Notes: generated by a model not told the origin, from the letters alone. Positions 38,993 to 50,124 are shown, counted from the first letter of the stretch. The stretch: DNA of 64,000 bases from Rhynchopus euleeides (GCA_963210315.1 OY723313.1:682001-746000), one strand, 5' to 3'. Numbers and translations: made by a program.

Positions 38993-41900
38993 GTGTGTGA
39001 CGGCGTGCGCAGCGGTGCGATGGGGGGTCCCCCCCCACCTCTCGCCGCTCTTGATTCGCTGGGGGATGGCGCTGACAACCGATATCCGGAGTACGGTGCC
39101 CTGTCACCCTTTGGGAAGCAGAGCGAATCAAGCGATGGGAAGTCGCAGGGCCACCCTGGCATCGACCTGGATGAAGAGGACCACTGCACGAGGCTTTTTT
39201 ACGAGTTTGACTGCGATGGCATGGAGCTTGTCACCTTCCTGGAGCTGAAGGAGATCATGGTGTATATGGGAGCCCTCCTGCCTGTCTCAGAGCTGAGAGG
39301 CATCCTCTTGGAGCTGAAGCAGGACCCGGAGGGGGCGTTCTCCCTCGAGGATGTCCTCCTCATATATAAGTTCTACAAGGAGACCTCGAAGCTCCGGAGC
39401 ATGCACAAATCAGACGCGACGAGGATTCACATCCAGCGTGCCTCGCAGTCATACCACCTCCACCTGGGGCAGGTCGCGCTCCGCTGGTGGAAGGTCCTCT
39501 CGTTGGTCTGCACAGTTGGGATTTTGGTGGATCTCTCTTATCAACACACCCTGAAGGATGGCGGGATGAAAGAGGCAACCGTGTCCCGGATTGCGCTGCT
39601 CAGCGTGGTGACCTTCCTGTCTGCTCTGGATATTGTCGTGTGGCTGCACACCATGACAGGAGAGGAGGCGAAAGAATGGAAGCGTGCCTTCACCCTGTCG
39701 ACGGCGCGTGTCCCCGGCACTCCGCAGCAGGATGTATTTTCTCCAGGGACCAGCTTTCGGTCTTTCTCCCGAGGTATGGCGAGCGATCCTCTAGTCGCTT
39801 CGGTTGCTGATCATTCGTTTATGGAGGAGGAGAACGATGGTATAATTCCCCAGGCAAGTGAGTTCAGCGTGTTTGACAAGCAGGGTCCCTTTGGCGATGG
39901 GGACCGGCTGGCCTCCTTCATCGGTGATGACGTGCAGGATGAGTGCGAAACGGTGTGCACGGGCCTCGAATCCCAGTCGTCGATGCGAATACCCGAGACC
40001 CCGCTTGCGACCCTCACGGCGAGGAAGGGCGTCTCCATCCTATCCCCCCTCCGATCTGCGAGGCAGTTGAAGCTCCACCGGCAGACCGCGGTGCAGGTCA
40101 ACCGTTCGGCGCCTGTCACACAGCTCACGAGGCAGCACCGCATCATGCAGTACCTCCGTCTGAAGTACAGGGGATTGAAACAGCTGGTGGTCAACCCATA
40201 TTATATCCGGAGCCTGCCCTTTGTGCTCGACGTGCTGTCATCCCTCCCCCTTGACGTCATACTCTACTGCATGTCGGATAGCAGCAGCAGCTTTGCCTGG
40301 GCTGCCTTTGCGACATCACACCTCCGCCTGCTCCGGGTCCACCNNNNNNNNNNNNNNNNNNNNNNNNNNNNNNNNNNNNNNNNNNNNNNNNNNNNNNNNN
40401 NNNNNNNNNNNNNNNNNNNNNNNNNNNNNNNNNNNNNNNNNNNNNNNNNNNNNNNNNNNNNNNNNNNNNNNNNNNNNNNNNNNNNNNNNNNNNNNNNNNN
40501 NNNNNNNNNNNNNNNNNNNNNNNNNNNNNNNNNNNNNNNNNNNGCACCTTCATCCTGCTGGTCCACGGGCTGGCCTGCGTGTGGGTGATTATATCAGAGG
40601 ATCGAGAAGACTACGCCAACTACCTTCACGCCGCCTACTTCGTGATGTACACCTTGCAGGCTGTGGGGTACGGCGATGTGCCTGTCATCTCCTTCTCCCA
40701 GAGAGTCTTCGCGATGTCCATCTGCGCGATGGGCGTTGTGGTGAACGGCGTGCTGGTTGGCATCCTGACCCTCCTCGTCCAGCGGACATCCTCCAAGGCA
40801 AACAAACAGGACCTGCTTCTCAGCGCCATCATGCGGCTGGAGAACATCTCGTTCCCCGCTGCACCGCGCGATGAGGTGCTGTCCTTCCTCAACAACTCCA
40901 ACCTGGCAACGGACTCCCTCTCCCAGAGGCTTCCCTCCACGCTGCGACATACAATCCGCCTCTTCCTGCGGGTTGCCTTCTTAGAGAAGGTCTGCTTCTT
41001 CGAAGGCATTCCGCGGGACTGCCGCATCAGCATATGCGGCCTTCTCACTGATGTCGTTGCACTCCCTGAAGAAATCCTTCAGGTCCGTGGGGATCATGTC
41101 ACCTCAATGGTCTTCGTCCTGCAGGGGTTTGTCCATTCCTGGATCCCCTCCAAATCCGACGAGGATAGGGACAGTGGGCGGGTGCTTTGCAGGCAGGACG
41201 ACTTCGGCGAGGAGGTGTTCCTGCGGAAGCCCGTTGCCAAGCGCAGCGTCCAGTCCCTCACATACACAGAGCTGCTGTCGCTGAGCCTGTCGGCAGGGCA
41301 GTATCTCTGCAAGGTGTACCCCACATTCGAGGATATTCTTATGAAGCGTCTTGTCGGGAGGGGGTATTCCCCACACCACATTGTGTTCGGCCCCGACTCG
41401 CCTGTTGGGAAGCTGGTCCTTCCTGTGGCGATGCGGAAGAAGAACCAGCCGAAGCGGGATTCCGTTCAGATCACCGCGCCGCAGATCAGCGTGAACCGAA
41501 GGCCACCCCCGACTGTGGTGGGGTCGAAGGTGGGAGGGATGCTGCGCAACGGGATGCGGTCGGCGAGTCTGCAGAGAGTGAGCTCTTTCTTCGGGCAGAG
41601 GGTGTCCGAGGCGTGCCACAACAACGTGGCGGATCTGAGCCGGAAGTCAAGCGGGTCCGAAGCGTCGGATGTCATGTCCAGCGCGTTTTGGGATCTTGCC
41701 AGCCTGATGAGCAAGCGGCAGTCGGTTGTATCGCGGAATGATGGCAGCACCCCGCCAGTTCTGACGCCGCGGGGCCTGCGTGCCACATCGTTCGGTCGGG
41801 AGCTGACCCTGGTGATCACAGAGCCCAAGGTGCCTCCTGAGAAGAGGGCGGAGCAGCAGCGCAGAGGCAACCAGCGAAAAAGTAGAGAACGCCTCCCGCC

Positions 41901-42554
41901 GCGTATCGCACAGGTATGCCCAGGCGTGAAGCTATGAGGCGGTGTGGGTGTGGGTGTGGTGCGTGCAGTGGTTGCCAAAGGGCCTTGGCTGGGAGCTGGG
42001 TCAGTTTCTGCGAGCCGTGTGTCACTGCGTGCCCCCCGACCCCCAACCCACCCTTGCATACCCGGTCGTGTTTTAGCGAAACTGTGTTGCGGTCCAACCA
42101 CCAGGCTACTGACAGACAACTGCTACACACCCTCCCATTGTGCATTGATCCAGTACAGCATATCTGGTGTGGTGACTACAAAGACGACTGACATTGCAAG
42201 GAGGTGCTGGGTGACTTGCTTTTCCTTTCACTCTCGACAATCAACCCCCCCCCCCCCTCTTCCAACATTAACGTCACCCCCTCCTATGCACAGGTTGTCA
42301 GGAAGGGCGTGGTGCGTCACCTGCATTCCTCTCTGGAGTCTGTGGTCAGCGAGCTGTCACCCCTCTTGCGCGGGGCAGGCAATTACTCGGGACTGCTAGA
42401 TACCCCGATGTCAGTGTCGGTCTCCAGCCGTTCCTCGAGCGAACCTCATGGGCACCACCAGTCATTTTCATCATTCAGGAAGAATGTCATTCTCCGAGGG
42501 ACCAGTAGCACTCAACCGCTGTTAACGGTAGACTACGGGCTTCCTCTGGAATGA
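38993..42554 (+). CDS. Six-TM cation channel, CNG/EAG type, with EF-hand-like N-terminus (gapped)
   Basis: Plasma or organellar membrane channel. The N-terminus (EEDHCTRLFYEFDCDGMELV...) resembles a degenerate EF-hand pair. Hydrophobic segments follow, then FATSHLRLLRV, the beginning of an S4 sensor, where the 200-N gap starts. After the gap come the end of S5 (LLVHGLACVWVI), the pore with the selectivity filter AVGYGDVP (K+-type GYG) and S6, then a C-linker and a cyclic-nucleotide-binding-like fold (residues around DHVTSMVFVLQGFVHSW...DDFGEEVFL). The frames on either side of the N run do not match, so the true gap length is not 200 or an intron lies inside it. A phase-0 intron (41914-42293, donor gtatgc, acceptor gcacag) precedes the last exon (42294-42554). 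The start is uncertain: ATG 38993, ATG 39020, or an upstream micro-exon at 38947-38978. Confidence 0.8.
40344..40543. other. Assembly gap (200 N)
   Basis: Exactly 200 N within the channel gene, hiding S4 and most of S5. The round number suggests a placeholder length. Confidence 0.98.
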
Positions 42555-45085
42555 TCTGGACGACGGGATTCCTGGCTGGGTGTCCCCGAGGGGCTAGTCG
42601 GAGTTGTACAGGGCACGGCGGGCACACGAGTATCCCGCCCAACCCAACGGAGTAGCGGCGTGCGCCTCTGCGCAGGACGTGCTAGCGGCGAGCAACACTT
42701 CCGAGCCTTATCAAAGTTCCTCTGCGGTAAGGCACCGGGGGAACAGGTCGAGGTGCAGGACCTGGGGACCTCGGGAAAGCGGGGCCTGCATCGTGATATT
42801 GTTGTTTACATTAGGTCTGTAGTCTGTGGATCGCGCGGGCTAATCTGCAGGGGTGTGTGTGGTGGTGCGGATAAACGAGTGGGTAGGGATCGGGGGGAGG
42901 GGGCCCGCGCGCCATTTCTTTGGGAGGGGTGGGGTGGGGTGGGGGTGGGGAGTGCCTTTTTATTCTCCCGTCAGGCGGAAATGCAGCGATAGGGGGAGTG
43001 CTAGGTGCTTGCCGTCACACACAGCCTGCCCATCACACACCAACACTTCCGCAGGCAAAATTTTCTGTGTGTGTCGTGCGATCAACGAAAAAACTGTCTC
43101 GTTTACCTTTTGTATTTCTTCACGAATGATCCTGCACGACTCCAGCAATATTTTTGAGTTGCCTTGTGGTTATTCTTGACATCGCATTTTTTATTGTCAA
43201 GAATCGCCACAGCGTTCCAAAACAGGTGGCCGGATCAGATTACTTTGGGCTCCAATACCGGGCCAGAGCTGGGTTCTGGGGGGGGGGTCTGGGTGCATTC
43301 CTGATGGGCCAGATCGCTCACCCGAAAAAAGGCCAGTTAGGGACAGGCTTCAGACCCCTCCATCCACGAACTGACCTCCACCACACGGTGGTTGCAGCTT
43401 CTCTGACGTCAGCTATACCCAGCCCTTTTCTGCGGGCTGTTCCCTCTGTTCAATGCTGTATTCTTTTGCACAGGCATTTCTGTGCCTGCGCTGGTGTCCA
43501 CCGTTCCAATTATCGGGTCACAGCCGTTCGGAGGAGGGTTGGGGACACCTTCGTTCTGTCAGTGTCCTCGAAAACTACTGACTTCTCACTTCCTTCATTA
43601 TAGCGCGTTTGGCCCGGCCCTGTAGTTCAGCTTATCTTATGCTGCAGTGGTGCTCTGAAGTCCTCAGTAAGAACTGCATAAGTCTGCCTGAAAAGAGAGA
43701 TGCACGTCTTGTCGGGCCATATTTCTTTTCCACAAGCAAGCTTGCTTTGTCACAGCGAGAGTCAGTGGGAGCGCACCGCGCGCGCAGTGTGTTAGAGAGA
43801 GCAACAACCTATTTTACAACGGGCAACAACACACTGCCGCTCGTGCGTACAAAACAGAGACTTTTCCCCCCCGATAATACGTCAATATTTGTACGGAAAC
43901 TTCCATTCAGCTCTTCCAGCGGTGCTCTGCACACATCTCATTCATCAGGCGAGAAGGTTTGAAGTGAAATCCGGAGAAAGAGGTGTTGCGCACCCTGCGT
44001 TCCGACACGATGAAGGTGACGACATCGGTCTGGATGTGGCAGCAGTTCTTTTTCGATTGAACGACATGTACACCATGGTCATGCGGGGTGGCAGCCACCG
44101 CACCCCTCCCACCACCATGGATGGGGGATGGATGTGCGGTGTCTTTTGCCCCTGCGTGCAAATAGAGAATCGTGATCTTCAAGAATTGTGATCTTTCTCC
44201 TGATTTTTCAGGTTGCTCAAAGAACGGGTGCTCCAAATCCATCCGAAGCGGATCTGAGGGGAGTGGTTGGGCTGGATTTTTCAATCAGCCGCGGCTGCCG
44301 GTAATACCGAGGTGTTCGGTGTGTGCCGCTGATTCACTGACGTGAAGCAGCTCTGTTTGTCCTTCTGCATGCACCATCACGCTTTCCGATTCTAAACCCC
44401 AAGGGCGTGAGTATCATGTGTCCTTTGAATTGAATAAAAAAACCTCTCAATTTTTGTAATGGATCCGTCCAAGCAAGAGGCTGGCCTCACTGCGACCATC
44501 GAAAGTATCTCGAAAAGTCCCTGACCGCTACACTTCTCTTGAAGCTCGTTGGACTGTACTGTTCTGGGCAGTGTGTGAGCTCCGAAGCGAAGTTTGACGA
44601 GGGTCGGTTGACTGTGCGTGTGGGGATGTCCCTTTCGGATGCCTTCGTAATTTCTGTATTTGTGGGGGGGGCAAAGGGCGCGCACGGCGCGCAGCCATTC
44701 ACAAAGCACAACCCGGATCCCTTTTCAGAACTGGTCAGGATTCTTCTATGATACATGCAATCCGACGCTGGGGGCGTGCCACCCTTGCCCTGGCAGTGTG
44801 CAGGGCTCCCCCGCCTCCCGACCACACCTTCTTTCCCTCTGCACACCGCACTCCTCAGAACCCCCCACGATTCTGGCCAACTCAACACCACTCCCCACCC
44901 CCCCCCCCCACCCCCCCAATCACCGACCCACACCTCACCACGCCACAAACACCTGAAGCCCCAGCCAAAAAAAGAGCAAGCGTCACGTGTCTCCCTCTCT
45001 ATTTTGACATACTATCCACTGTCTCACGTCACTCAAAACCCCCCCCCCCCCCTTACACCTCCTCCACCCACCGCCCTATAGCAAC
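42555..45085. other. Long intergenic region, no gene recognised
   Basis: No conserved ORF, tRNA or rRNA signature visible. It ends in a C-rich leader (C-runs at 44890-44930 and 45040-45055) just ahead of the next ATG. Confidence 0.45.
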
Positions 45086-47770
45086 ATGTCCTCCCCAAAA
45101 TGGCGGGCCCCAAGCTATTCCAACCTCTCCCTGGCACGGCGGGAGAGCTGCGTCAACCAGCAGGAGCGCATCGTCGAGGAGAGCAAGGAGAGCTGCGACC
45201 GGCACTCCCAGGAGCTGATCCTGAAGGAGAACGCCCTGCGGGAGAAGGAGCGACTCCACGGCATGGCAGACACCCGGCTGGAGGAGCTGCGGCACGCCGA
45301 GGCGATGCACAACCAGAGGGAGAACTCCATTGCGGAGAGGATGAATGCCCTTGGGAAGGCGGAGCGGCGGCTGGAGAGGGAGACGTCAGACCGCACCACC
45401 CGATACGAAGACCTGCTCCGCCCGCTCATCTCTCGGGAGCACGCCGTGCTGCAGCAGGAGTCAGCCGTGCGGGAGGAGGCTGCGCACAACAAACGCTTTT
45501 TGCATGAGGAGCTGCGCTCCCTCTCGGAGCAGAAGGATGCTGCCCGGCAGCTGGAGGAGAAGGCCACCGCGCTGCACCAGCAGGCAGGCGATGCCAAAGG
45601 GAGGCTTGCGAAGAAGGAGGCGGAGGTGGACCACCTCCGCGATGCGGTTGCCTCGGAGCACCGCATCGTGAAGAAGCGCAGCGAGGAGCTGGAGCAGCGC
45701 ACCCGAACCGTGGAGTGGAAGGAGAAGGAGCTGGAGGCGAACACCCGGAAGCGGATCGACCGGGATTTGGATCTGCGCCGCTCCGTGGATGCCCTGGAGA
45801 GGGATCGGGAGGGGCTCCGCGTGAAGCAGGCGGAGATGAAGCAGCAGGAGTCAGCCGTTGCGGTGCAGAAGCTGGAGCTGAAGCTCAAGATACAGAACCT
45901 GGTGCAGGCGGAGGGGGACATGGAGCGCAAGATGGCCAAAGCGGCAGCCAGGGAGGCTGCCGCCTCGCGCAGCGAGGCGGCCCTCCGCGAGCGGACAGCG
46001 GAGCTGCGGGAGAAGGAGGCGGAGCTGGCTGCCCTCGAGGCGTCGGTGCATGCCGCTGCGTCGCAGCAGGCGGAGCGGGAGGCTGTCCTCTGCAGGCAGG
46101 AGGCGGACGTCACGGTGAGGCTGCGTGTCGTGGAGGCGGGTGAGCAGGAGCTCCTGGCGTGGCTCCGCGAGCTGAAGTGGCGCGAGACCCACCACCACCA
46201 CCACCACCCCGCGGGGGGCCACAGCCACAGCCAGGCGGACGACGCAACGGCGCCCCTCCTCGCCCAGCTGCAGAGCATGAAGTCTGCATACCTCACCACG
46301 CTGCAGCAGGCGCCCCGCCCGCTATCCGAGAGGCAACCCCCCTGCGCCTCAACCGCCGGAGGCACTGCAGCCCCAGCCTCAGCCTCAGCCTCGGCATCCC
46401 CGAGGAAGGAGAGGGAGAGGGCGGCAGGCGGTGGGGGCTTCAGCGTGCCGCCCCCCGGCGCAGCCGTGGGGAGGCGGGACCCCTTCGGGGCTGCCATGCA
46501 GGAGGCGCACGGGATGCGGAGCGACGAGAGGCGGTGCGATGCACTCAGCAGGGCCCTGGCGGGGTACCGTGCGAAATACCGCTGCCTCGCCGGGCTCGCC
46601 CCAGCCGTGCCGCCGGCGGCGGCGGCGCAGCCGCCGCAGGATGACGAGTCCTGCGATGCCACCACCGCCACCGCCACGCCGGCCTCCCCGGCATTGCCGC
46701 CGCTGGGGGGTGCCGCTCCGCATGGCGGGGGTGGGGGTGGGGGTGGTAGGGTTGAGGGAGATGCGCTCGCCTCGCTGCTCCTCCCGTCGGAGTCGGGTGT
46801 GTTAGGGCTGGCCATCCGTTTCGAAGGGATGCTGTCCCGCGAGCAGGGCTTCCTGCGGTCGCTGCAGGAGAGCCCTTTGGTGTCGCGGATGAACAGCGTG
46901 CCGGATGGCGTGGCGATACGCGAGATGGAGGAGTGGGCCACACGCCTGCAGGGCGTGGCGCTGCGGCGCTACCGCGAGGTGCTGTCGGAGCGGCAGCGGT
47001 GGCTCTCGGAGGCGGTGGGCATCCTGCGCCGCCGGGCGGGCCCCGTGGAGGACAGGGGGGAGGAGATCGAGACGCTCCTCCGCTCGTCAGCAGCTGCTGC
47101 AGCGAAGCAGCCACGGTTTGAATACCGGGAGGGGCATGTCCTTGCGGATGTGCAGCGCGCGCACCGCCTCGTCGGAACGCAGAAGGTTGCAACCAACGTC
47201 GTCGCGGCGGTGCGGAGCGGGAAGGAGGGGGTTTCGCCGGAGGAGGCTACGTCAAAGAAACATCGCATCCGGAACAAAATAGACGGGAGAGGCGCCCCGA
47301 AGCCCTGCATGTCGCAGGCGGAGGGTGGAGGTGGTGGTGGAGGTGTGGGGAAGCCCAAGCGGCTGACCCCGTTAGACGCGCATCTGCGGCTGGCGGGTGT
47401 GCAGGAGAAACCATTTGCTGCGTATCTCAAGCATTACTTCGACCCCGCAGGCGGGGTGCCCGCAGGTGGGGCTGGGTGGAAGGCGGGGGAGGAAGGGGCG
47501 TCGCCTGCGGAGGACAGCGCATCGAGCGCCTCGGCGGCAGGGGGTGAGGGCAGCGGTGGCGGCAGCAGCGGGACCCGAGAGGGCTGCCCTGAGGGTCAGG
47601 CAGCGCCCCCAGCGGAGGGTGGTGGTGGGGGCGCGGCGGCGGGCGGAGGGGGGGAAGCGGGGGCGGGCGATTCCCCGGCCTCGCAGCAGTCCCGATCGCC
47701 TCCTGAATCCGATTCGTATTCCTCCTGCTATTCTTCGGAGGGAGAGGAGGAGGAGGAGGAAGAGGAATGA
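45086..47770 (+). CDS. Long coiled-coil protein, function unknown
   Basis: 894 residues, single exon. Residues ~20-360 are a nearly continuous coiled coil (high Glu, Arg, Ala, Leu; many REKE and EELR heptads). Then come a His6 tract (near 370), an Ala/Pro/Gly-rich linker, a second helical block (~590-720, e.g. RYREVLSERQRWLSEAVGIL), a block containing LDAHLRLAGVQEKPFAAYLKHYF, and a disordered Gly/Ser/Ala tail ending in eight consecutive Glu. No enzymatic motif or membrane segment. The layout recalls cytoskeletal, basal-body or ciliary scaffold proteins, but I cannot name a family. Strong third-position GC matches other genes here. Confidence 0.78.
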   Translation: MSSPKWRAPSYSNLSLARRESCVNQQERIVEESKESCDRHSQELILKENALREKERLHGMADTRLEELRHAEAMHNQRENSIAERMNALGKAERRLERETSDRTTRYEDLLRPLISREHAVLQQESAVREEAAHNKRFLHEELRSLSEQKDAARQLEEKATALHQQAGDAKGRLAKKEAEVDHLRDAVASEHRIVKKRSEELEQRTRTVEWKEKELEANTRKRIDRDLDLRRSVDALERDREGLRVKQAEMKQQESAVAVQKLELKLKIQNLVQAEGDMERKMAKAAAREAAASRSEAALRERTAELREKEAELAALEASVHAAASQQAEREAVLCRQEADVTVRLRVVEAGEQELLAWLRELKWRETHHHHHHPAGGHSHSQADDATAPLLAQLQSMKSAYLTTLQQAPRPLSERQPPCASTAGGTAAPASASASASPRKERERAAGGGGFSVPPPGAAVGRRDPFGAAMQEAHGMRSDERRCDALSRALAGYRAKYRCLAGLAPAVPPAAAAQPPQDDESCDATTATATPASPALPPLGGAAPHGGGGGGGGRVEGDALASLLLPSESGVLGLAIRFEGMLSREQGFLRSLQESPLVSRMNSVPDGVAIREMEEWATRLQGVALRRYREVLSERQRWLSEAVGILRRRAGPVEDRGEEIETLLRSSAAAAAKQPRFEYREGHVLADVQRAHRLVGTQKVATNVVAAVRSGKEGVSPEEATSKKHRIRNKIDGRGAPKPCMSQAEGGGGGGGVGKPKRLTPLDAHLRLAGVQEKPFAAYLKHYFDPAGGVPAGGAGWKAGEEGASPAEDSASSASAAGGEGSGGGSSGTREGCPEGQAAPPAEGGGGGAAAGGGGEAGAGDSPASQQSRSPPESDSYSSCYSSEGEEEEEEEE

Positions 47771-48570
47771 ACCAGTGGGGTGTGTGTGTGGGGGGGGGGG
47801 GTTTCCCCCACACCCCCACCACCCCCCCCCCTCCCTCCCACACAGAACAGAACGGAACGTACCTCTCTGTTTCTGTCCTGTTCTGTGCCTTGATATTCAG
47901 ACAGCAGCACTGTGGGAGGGCGGAGGGAGCGGAGGTCTTATCGTGGTTTCAGTGTTTACACACTGGAGGGTGGTGGTGGTGATGTGGAGATGCTCATGCA
48001 AGGGGCAAGGGTGGGTATATTGCACTTTCGTGCCGTGTATCCCCCCCCCCCCCTCCCGCCTTCTCAACTCAACGTGTTTTTTGTCTATTTTTTTGATTGC
48101 ACTGAAAACCGCCTGGTGAACCATAGGGGGGGCAGACCTGGGCACCTCAGGTCACAGGAGTGTGGTGCAGAATCCCAAATCCCGTCCCCCGGGGGCCCTC
48201 GCTACCAGTCACTACTCGTCACTGCTCGTCAGCCAGTGAGGGGAAGTGCGCCGTGGCTCACTTTTTCTCACTCAGTCACACTTGGTAGCGAAGGCCCCCC
48301 CCGAGCCCGGCAGTGCCACAACCACCACCCCCCCCCCCCCTCCCCCACCATCTGAGTTTCTATTGGGCGTTCCCCAGCGCAGAGAGTGAGTCAGATCACC
48401 TTCACACAACACCACCCTCTTTGCTTTGGTTGGGGAGGTGGGTAGCTGAGCCTTGGGGAGGGAGGGTCTTTTGGTTTCACCTCCACACCACTGCAGGAAG
48501 GCGTGCCCCCCCCTCGAAGGGGCCGACCCACACACACACACACACACCCTGCCCCCCCCCCCCTGCAGCC
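47771..48570. other. Intergenic, C/G-run rich
   Basis: Homopolymer C and G runs and a (CA)n tract at 48530-48546. The sequence ccccctgcag directly before the ATG at 48571 could be a splice acceptor of a 5' UTR intron. Confidence 0.4.
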
Positions 48571-49254
48571 ATGCCGGCAACCGGTGCTGCCAGGCTCGGT
48601 GAGTCTGACGGCTCGCCCTCTCTGAAGCCAGGTGTGGAGAATCTGTCGATGACCTCGCGCACCTCGTCCACCTCGTCCCACCTCCCGACGTTCGACGCCA
48701 AGCTGCACAGGGAGGGATCGCAGGGCCGTGTGTCGTCGCACCACAGTGACGCGGCTGCCGACCTGCAGGCCGTGCCTGAGGAGCTCCTGGAGGGGCCTTG
48801 CGCCCCGGAGGCGTTGCCGGTGGATCTGCCGGAGGACCTGGGGACGCTGGACATGGCGCAGCTCTTCACTGCGAACTATGCACTGCTGATGCACCCCCTG
48901 CATGAGTTTCTGTCAGACACAGCGCAGCACCAGCTGCGCATAGCCCAGCTGCTGGACGCGACGCACCCCCGTGGGCCTGACGGTGTCCCGGAGAGCCTTT
49001 CCTCCTGCCTGCAGACGCCCGAGGTGAAGGAGGTGCAGAAGACCCTGTCGCAGCTGCCGCACTACACCCAGAAGCTGCAGCAGATAGCGGCGAGCATGAA
49101 GGCGGCGCAGGAGAAGACGGCTGGCCTGCGGGCGACGGCGCAGCGGGTCGCGCAGCAGAGGAAGTGGGAGCTGCAGGAGAAGCGGCAGAAGAATGGTGGC
49201 GGCGCTGGGGGCGAGCAGAATGAATCTGGGAATGCCTTCGGGCTGCTGGACTAG
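48571..49254 (+). CDS. Small helical protein, possibly BLOC-1/BORC subunit-like
   Basis: 227 residues from the ATG at 48571. The first ~85 residues are Ser/Thr-rich and probably disordered. Residues ~90-215 are helical: LDMAQLFTANYALLMHPLHEFL, then two amphipathic helices ending VQKTLSQLPHYTQKLQQIAA and MKAAQEKTAGLRATAQRVAQQRK. The short paired helices with a K-T-x-x-L-R ending resemble small subunits of the lysosome-positioning BORC and BLOC-1 complexes, but the similarity is only of style. The C-terminus is Gly/Asn-rich. An in-frame ATG at 48313 would add an unlikely Pro/His-rich extension. Confidence 0.6.
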   Translation: MPATGAARLGESDGSPSLKPGVENLSMTSRTSSTSSHLPTFDAKLHREGSQGRVSSHHSDAAADLQAVPEELLEGPCAPEALPVDLPEDLGTLDMAQLFTANYALLMHPLHEFLSDTAQHQLRIAQLLDATHPRGPDGVPESLSSCLQTPEVKEVQKTLSQLPHYTQKLQQIAASMKAAQEKTAGLRATAQRVAQQRKWELQEKRQKNGGGAGGEQNESGNAFGLLD

Positions 49255-49544
49255 CCTGTGCTGTGCCACACAGAAGGGAGGGGTGTGTGGCGTGTTGTAG
49301 TATTGTTTGTGTGTGAGAGTTTCGGGCGTGTGTGGTGTGTGGTCCTTGCGTTTGGCTGCGGACATGTGGTGCCCAAACTTTTAAACAAAAGCTCGAGGAA
49401 GCGTGCCGTAACGAGTGCCCTGTGTCATACCGTGTGAGGCAGAACGAAAGACAGCAACCGCCACCCCCTCACCCCCCTTTGGTTTTTAAGGTGGTGGCCG
49501 TGAAGGCACTGATTTTCACATGCACCGCATTCACTCCAGACGAC

Positions 49545-49661
49545 ACCACGCACATGATGATAGACTTTTACCATCCATACACTCTCGTTCTTCCGAGGCT
49601 GGCCCAGTGCGGACAGATGCCAAAGTCCAACATGCTTCTGCAATGCTGATTGCGATGTGGT
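49545..49661 (+). ncRNA. Box C/D snoRNA candidate, module B copy 1 (U96-like)
   Basis: C box ATGATGA at 49554-49560 and D box CTGA at 49646-49649. The terminal stem pairs ACCACGCA with TGCG-atg-TGGT. The guide TTCTGCAAT just before the D box is complementary to the conserved 5.8S rRNA segment AUUGCAGAA, with the fifth nucleotide opposite the equivalent of human G75. Confidence 0.65.
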
Positions 49662-49709
49662 TCGATTTAAGGTGAGTGGCACGTGCCGCCACCTGCCCTC
49701 CACACACTC

Positions 49710-49811
49710 CTGTGCTGTGATGACCAACACAACTTGGATTCCTCTTCGCGAAGGCACCTGCTTTGTGAGCGGCTTTCTGTTCGTATAACAACACTTGCTG
49801 AGTCCACACAG
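49710..49811 (+). ncRNA. Box C/D snoRNA candidate, module C copy 1
   Basis: C box GTGATGA at 49717-49723, D box CTGA at 49798-49801, with CTGTG/CACAG as outer stem. The guide region before the D box ends ACAACACTTG; target not assigned. Confidence 0.6.
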
Positions 49812-49834
49812 CTGCTCCTCGCTCACACCCTGTC

Positions 49835-49927
49835 CTTTGGATGATGACAACACTCTTTCAGTTGGATTTTCCCACGTGTCACTTCCATGCACGATCAAAA
49901 TGAGCTGTGGTTTAATTCTTGACAAAG
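49835..49927 (+). ncRNA. Box C/D snoRNA candidate, module A copy 1
   Basis: Stem CTTTG, C box ATGATGA at 49841-49847, variant D box TTGA at 49919-49922, closing stem CAAAG. 93 nt. Confidence 0.5.
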
Positions 49928-49951
49928 CGAACTACTGCTGGGAGAGTTGCG

Positions 49952-50124
49952 ATCTCAGAGTGTGACCAGGATGTCACAGGAACACGTTCACATGCGAGTC
50001 CATATTGGAAAGGGGGCCATAACACAGCGGTGTGCTGCTGTGCACACACGTCTGCCACCTCGCTGCCCGAGATACGACACACAGCACTCACATCATTTGT
50101 GCGTCAGACAGCCACCCTCAGCAC
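49952..50124 (+). repeat. Module D copy 1
   Basis: About 170-bp repeat that always directly precedes module B. No C/D boxes seen; it could be an H/ACA-type RNA or only a spacer. Starts with ctcag(a)gtgtgaccagg. Confidence 0.6.

Noticed and set aside
38947..39012. 32-nt first exon plus 34-nt intron for the channel gene
   Set aside because: It splices in frame, but a 34-nt intron is far shorter than others here; kept only as an alternative start.
45115..46941. 608-codon minus-strand ORF opposite the coiled-coil gene
   Set aside because: Ser/Arg/Cys-rich antisense shadow; the + strand has the heptads and the clean start.
49904..49922. Module A segment gagctgtggtttaattc resembles the bacterial/organellar 16S rRNA stretch gagcatgtggtttaattc
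   Set aside because: Neighbouring 16S sequence is not present on either side, so the ~17-nt resemblance is probably chance rather than an rDNA insertion.
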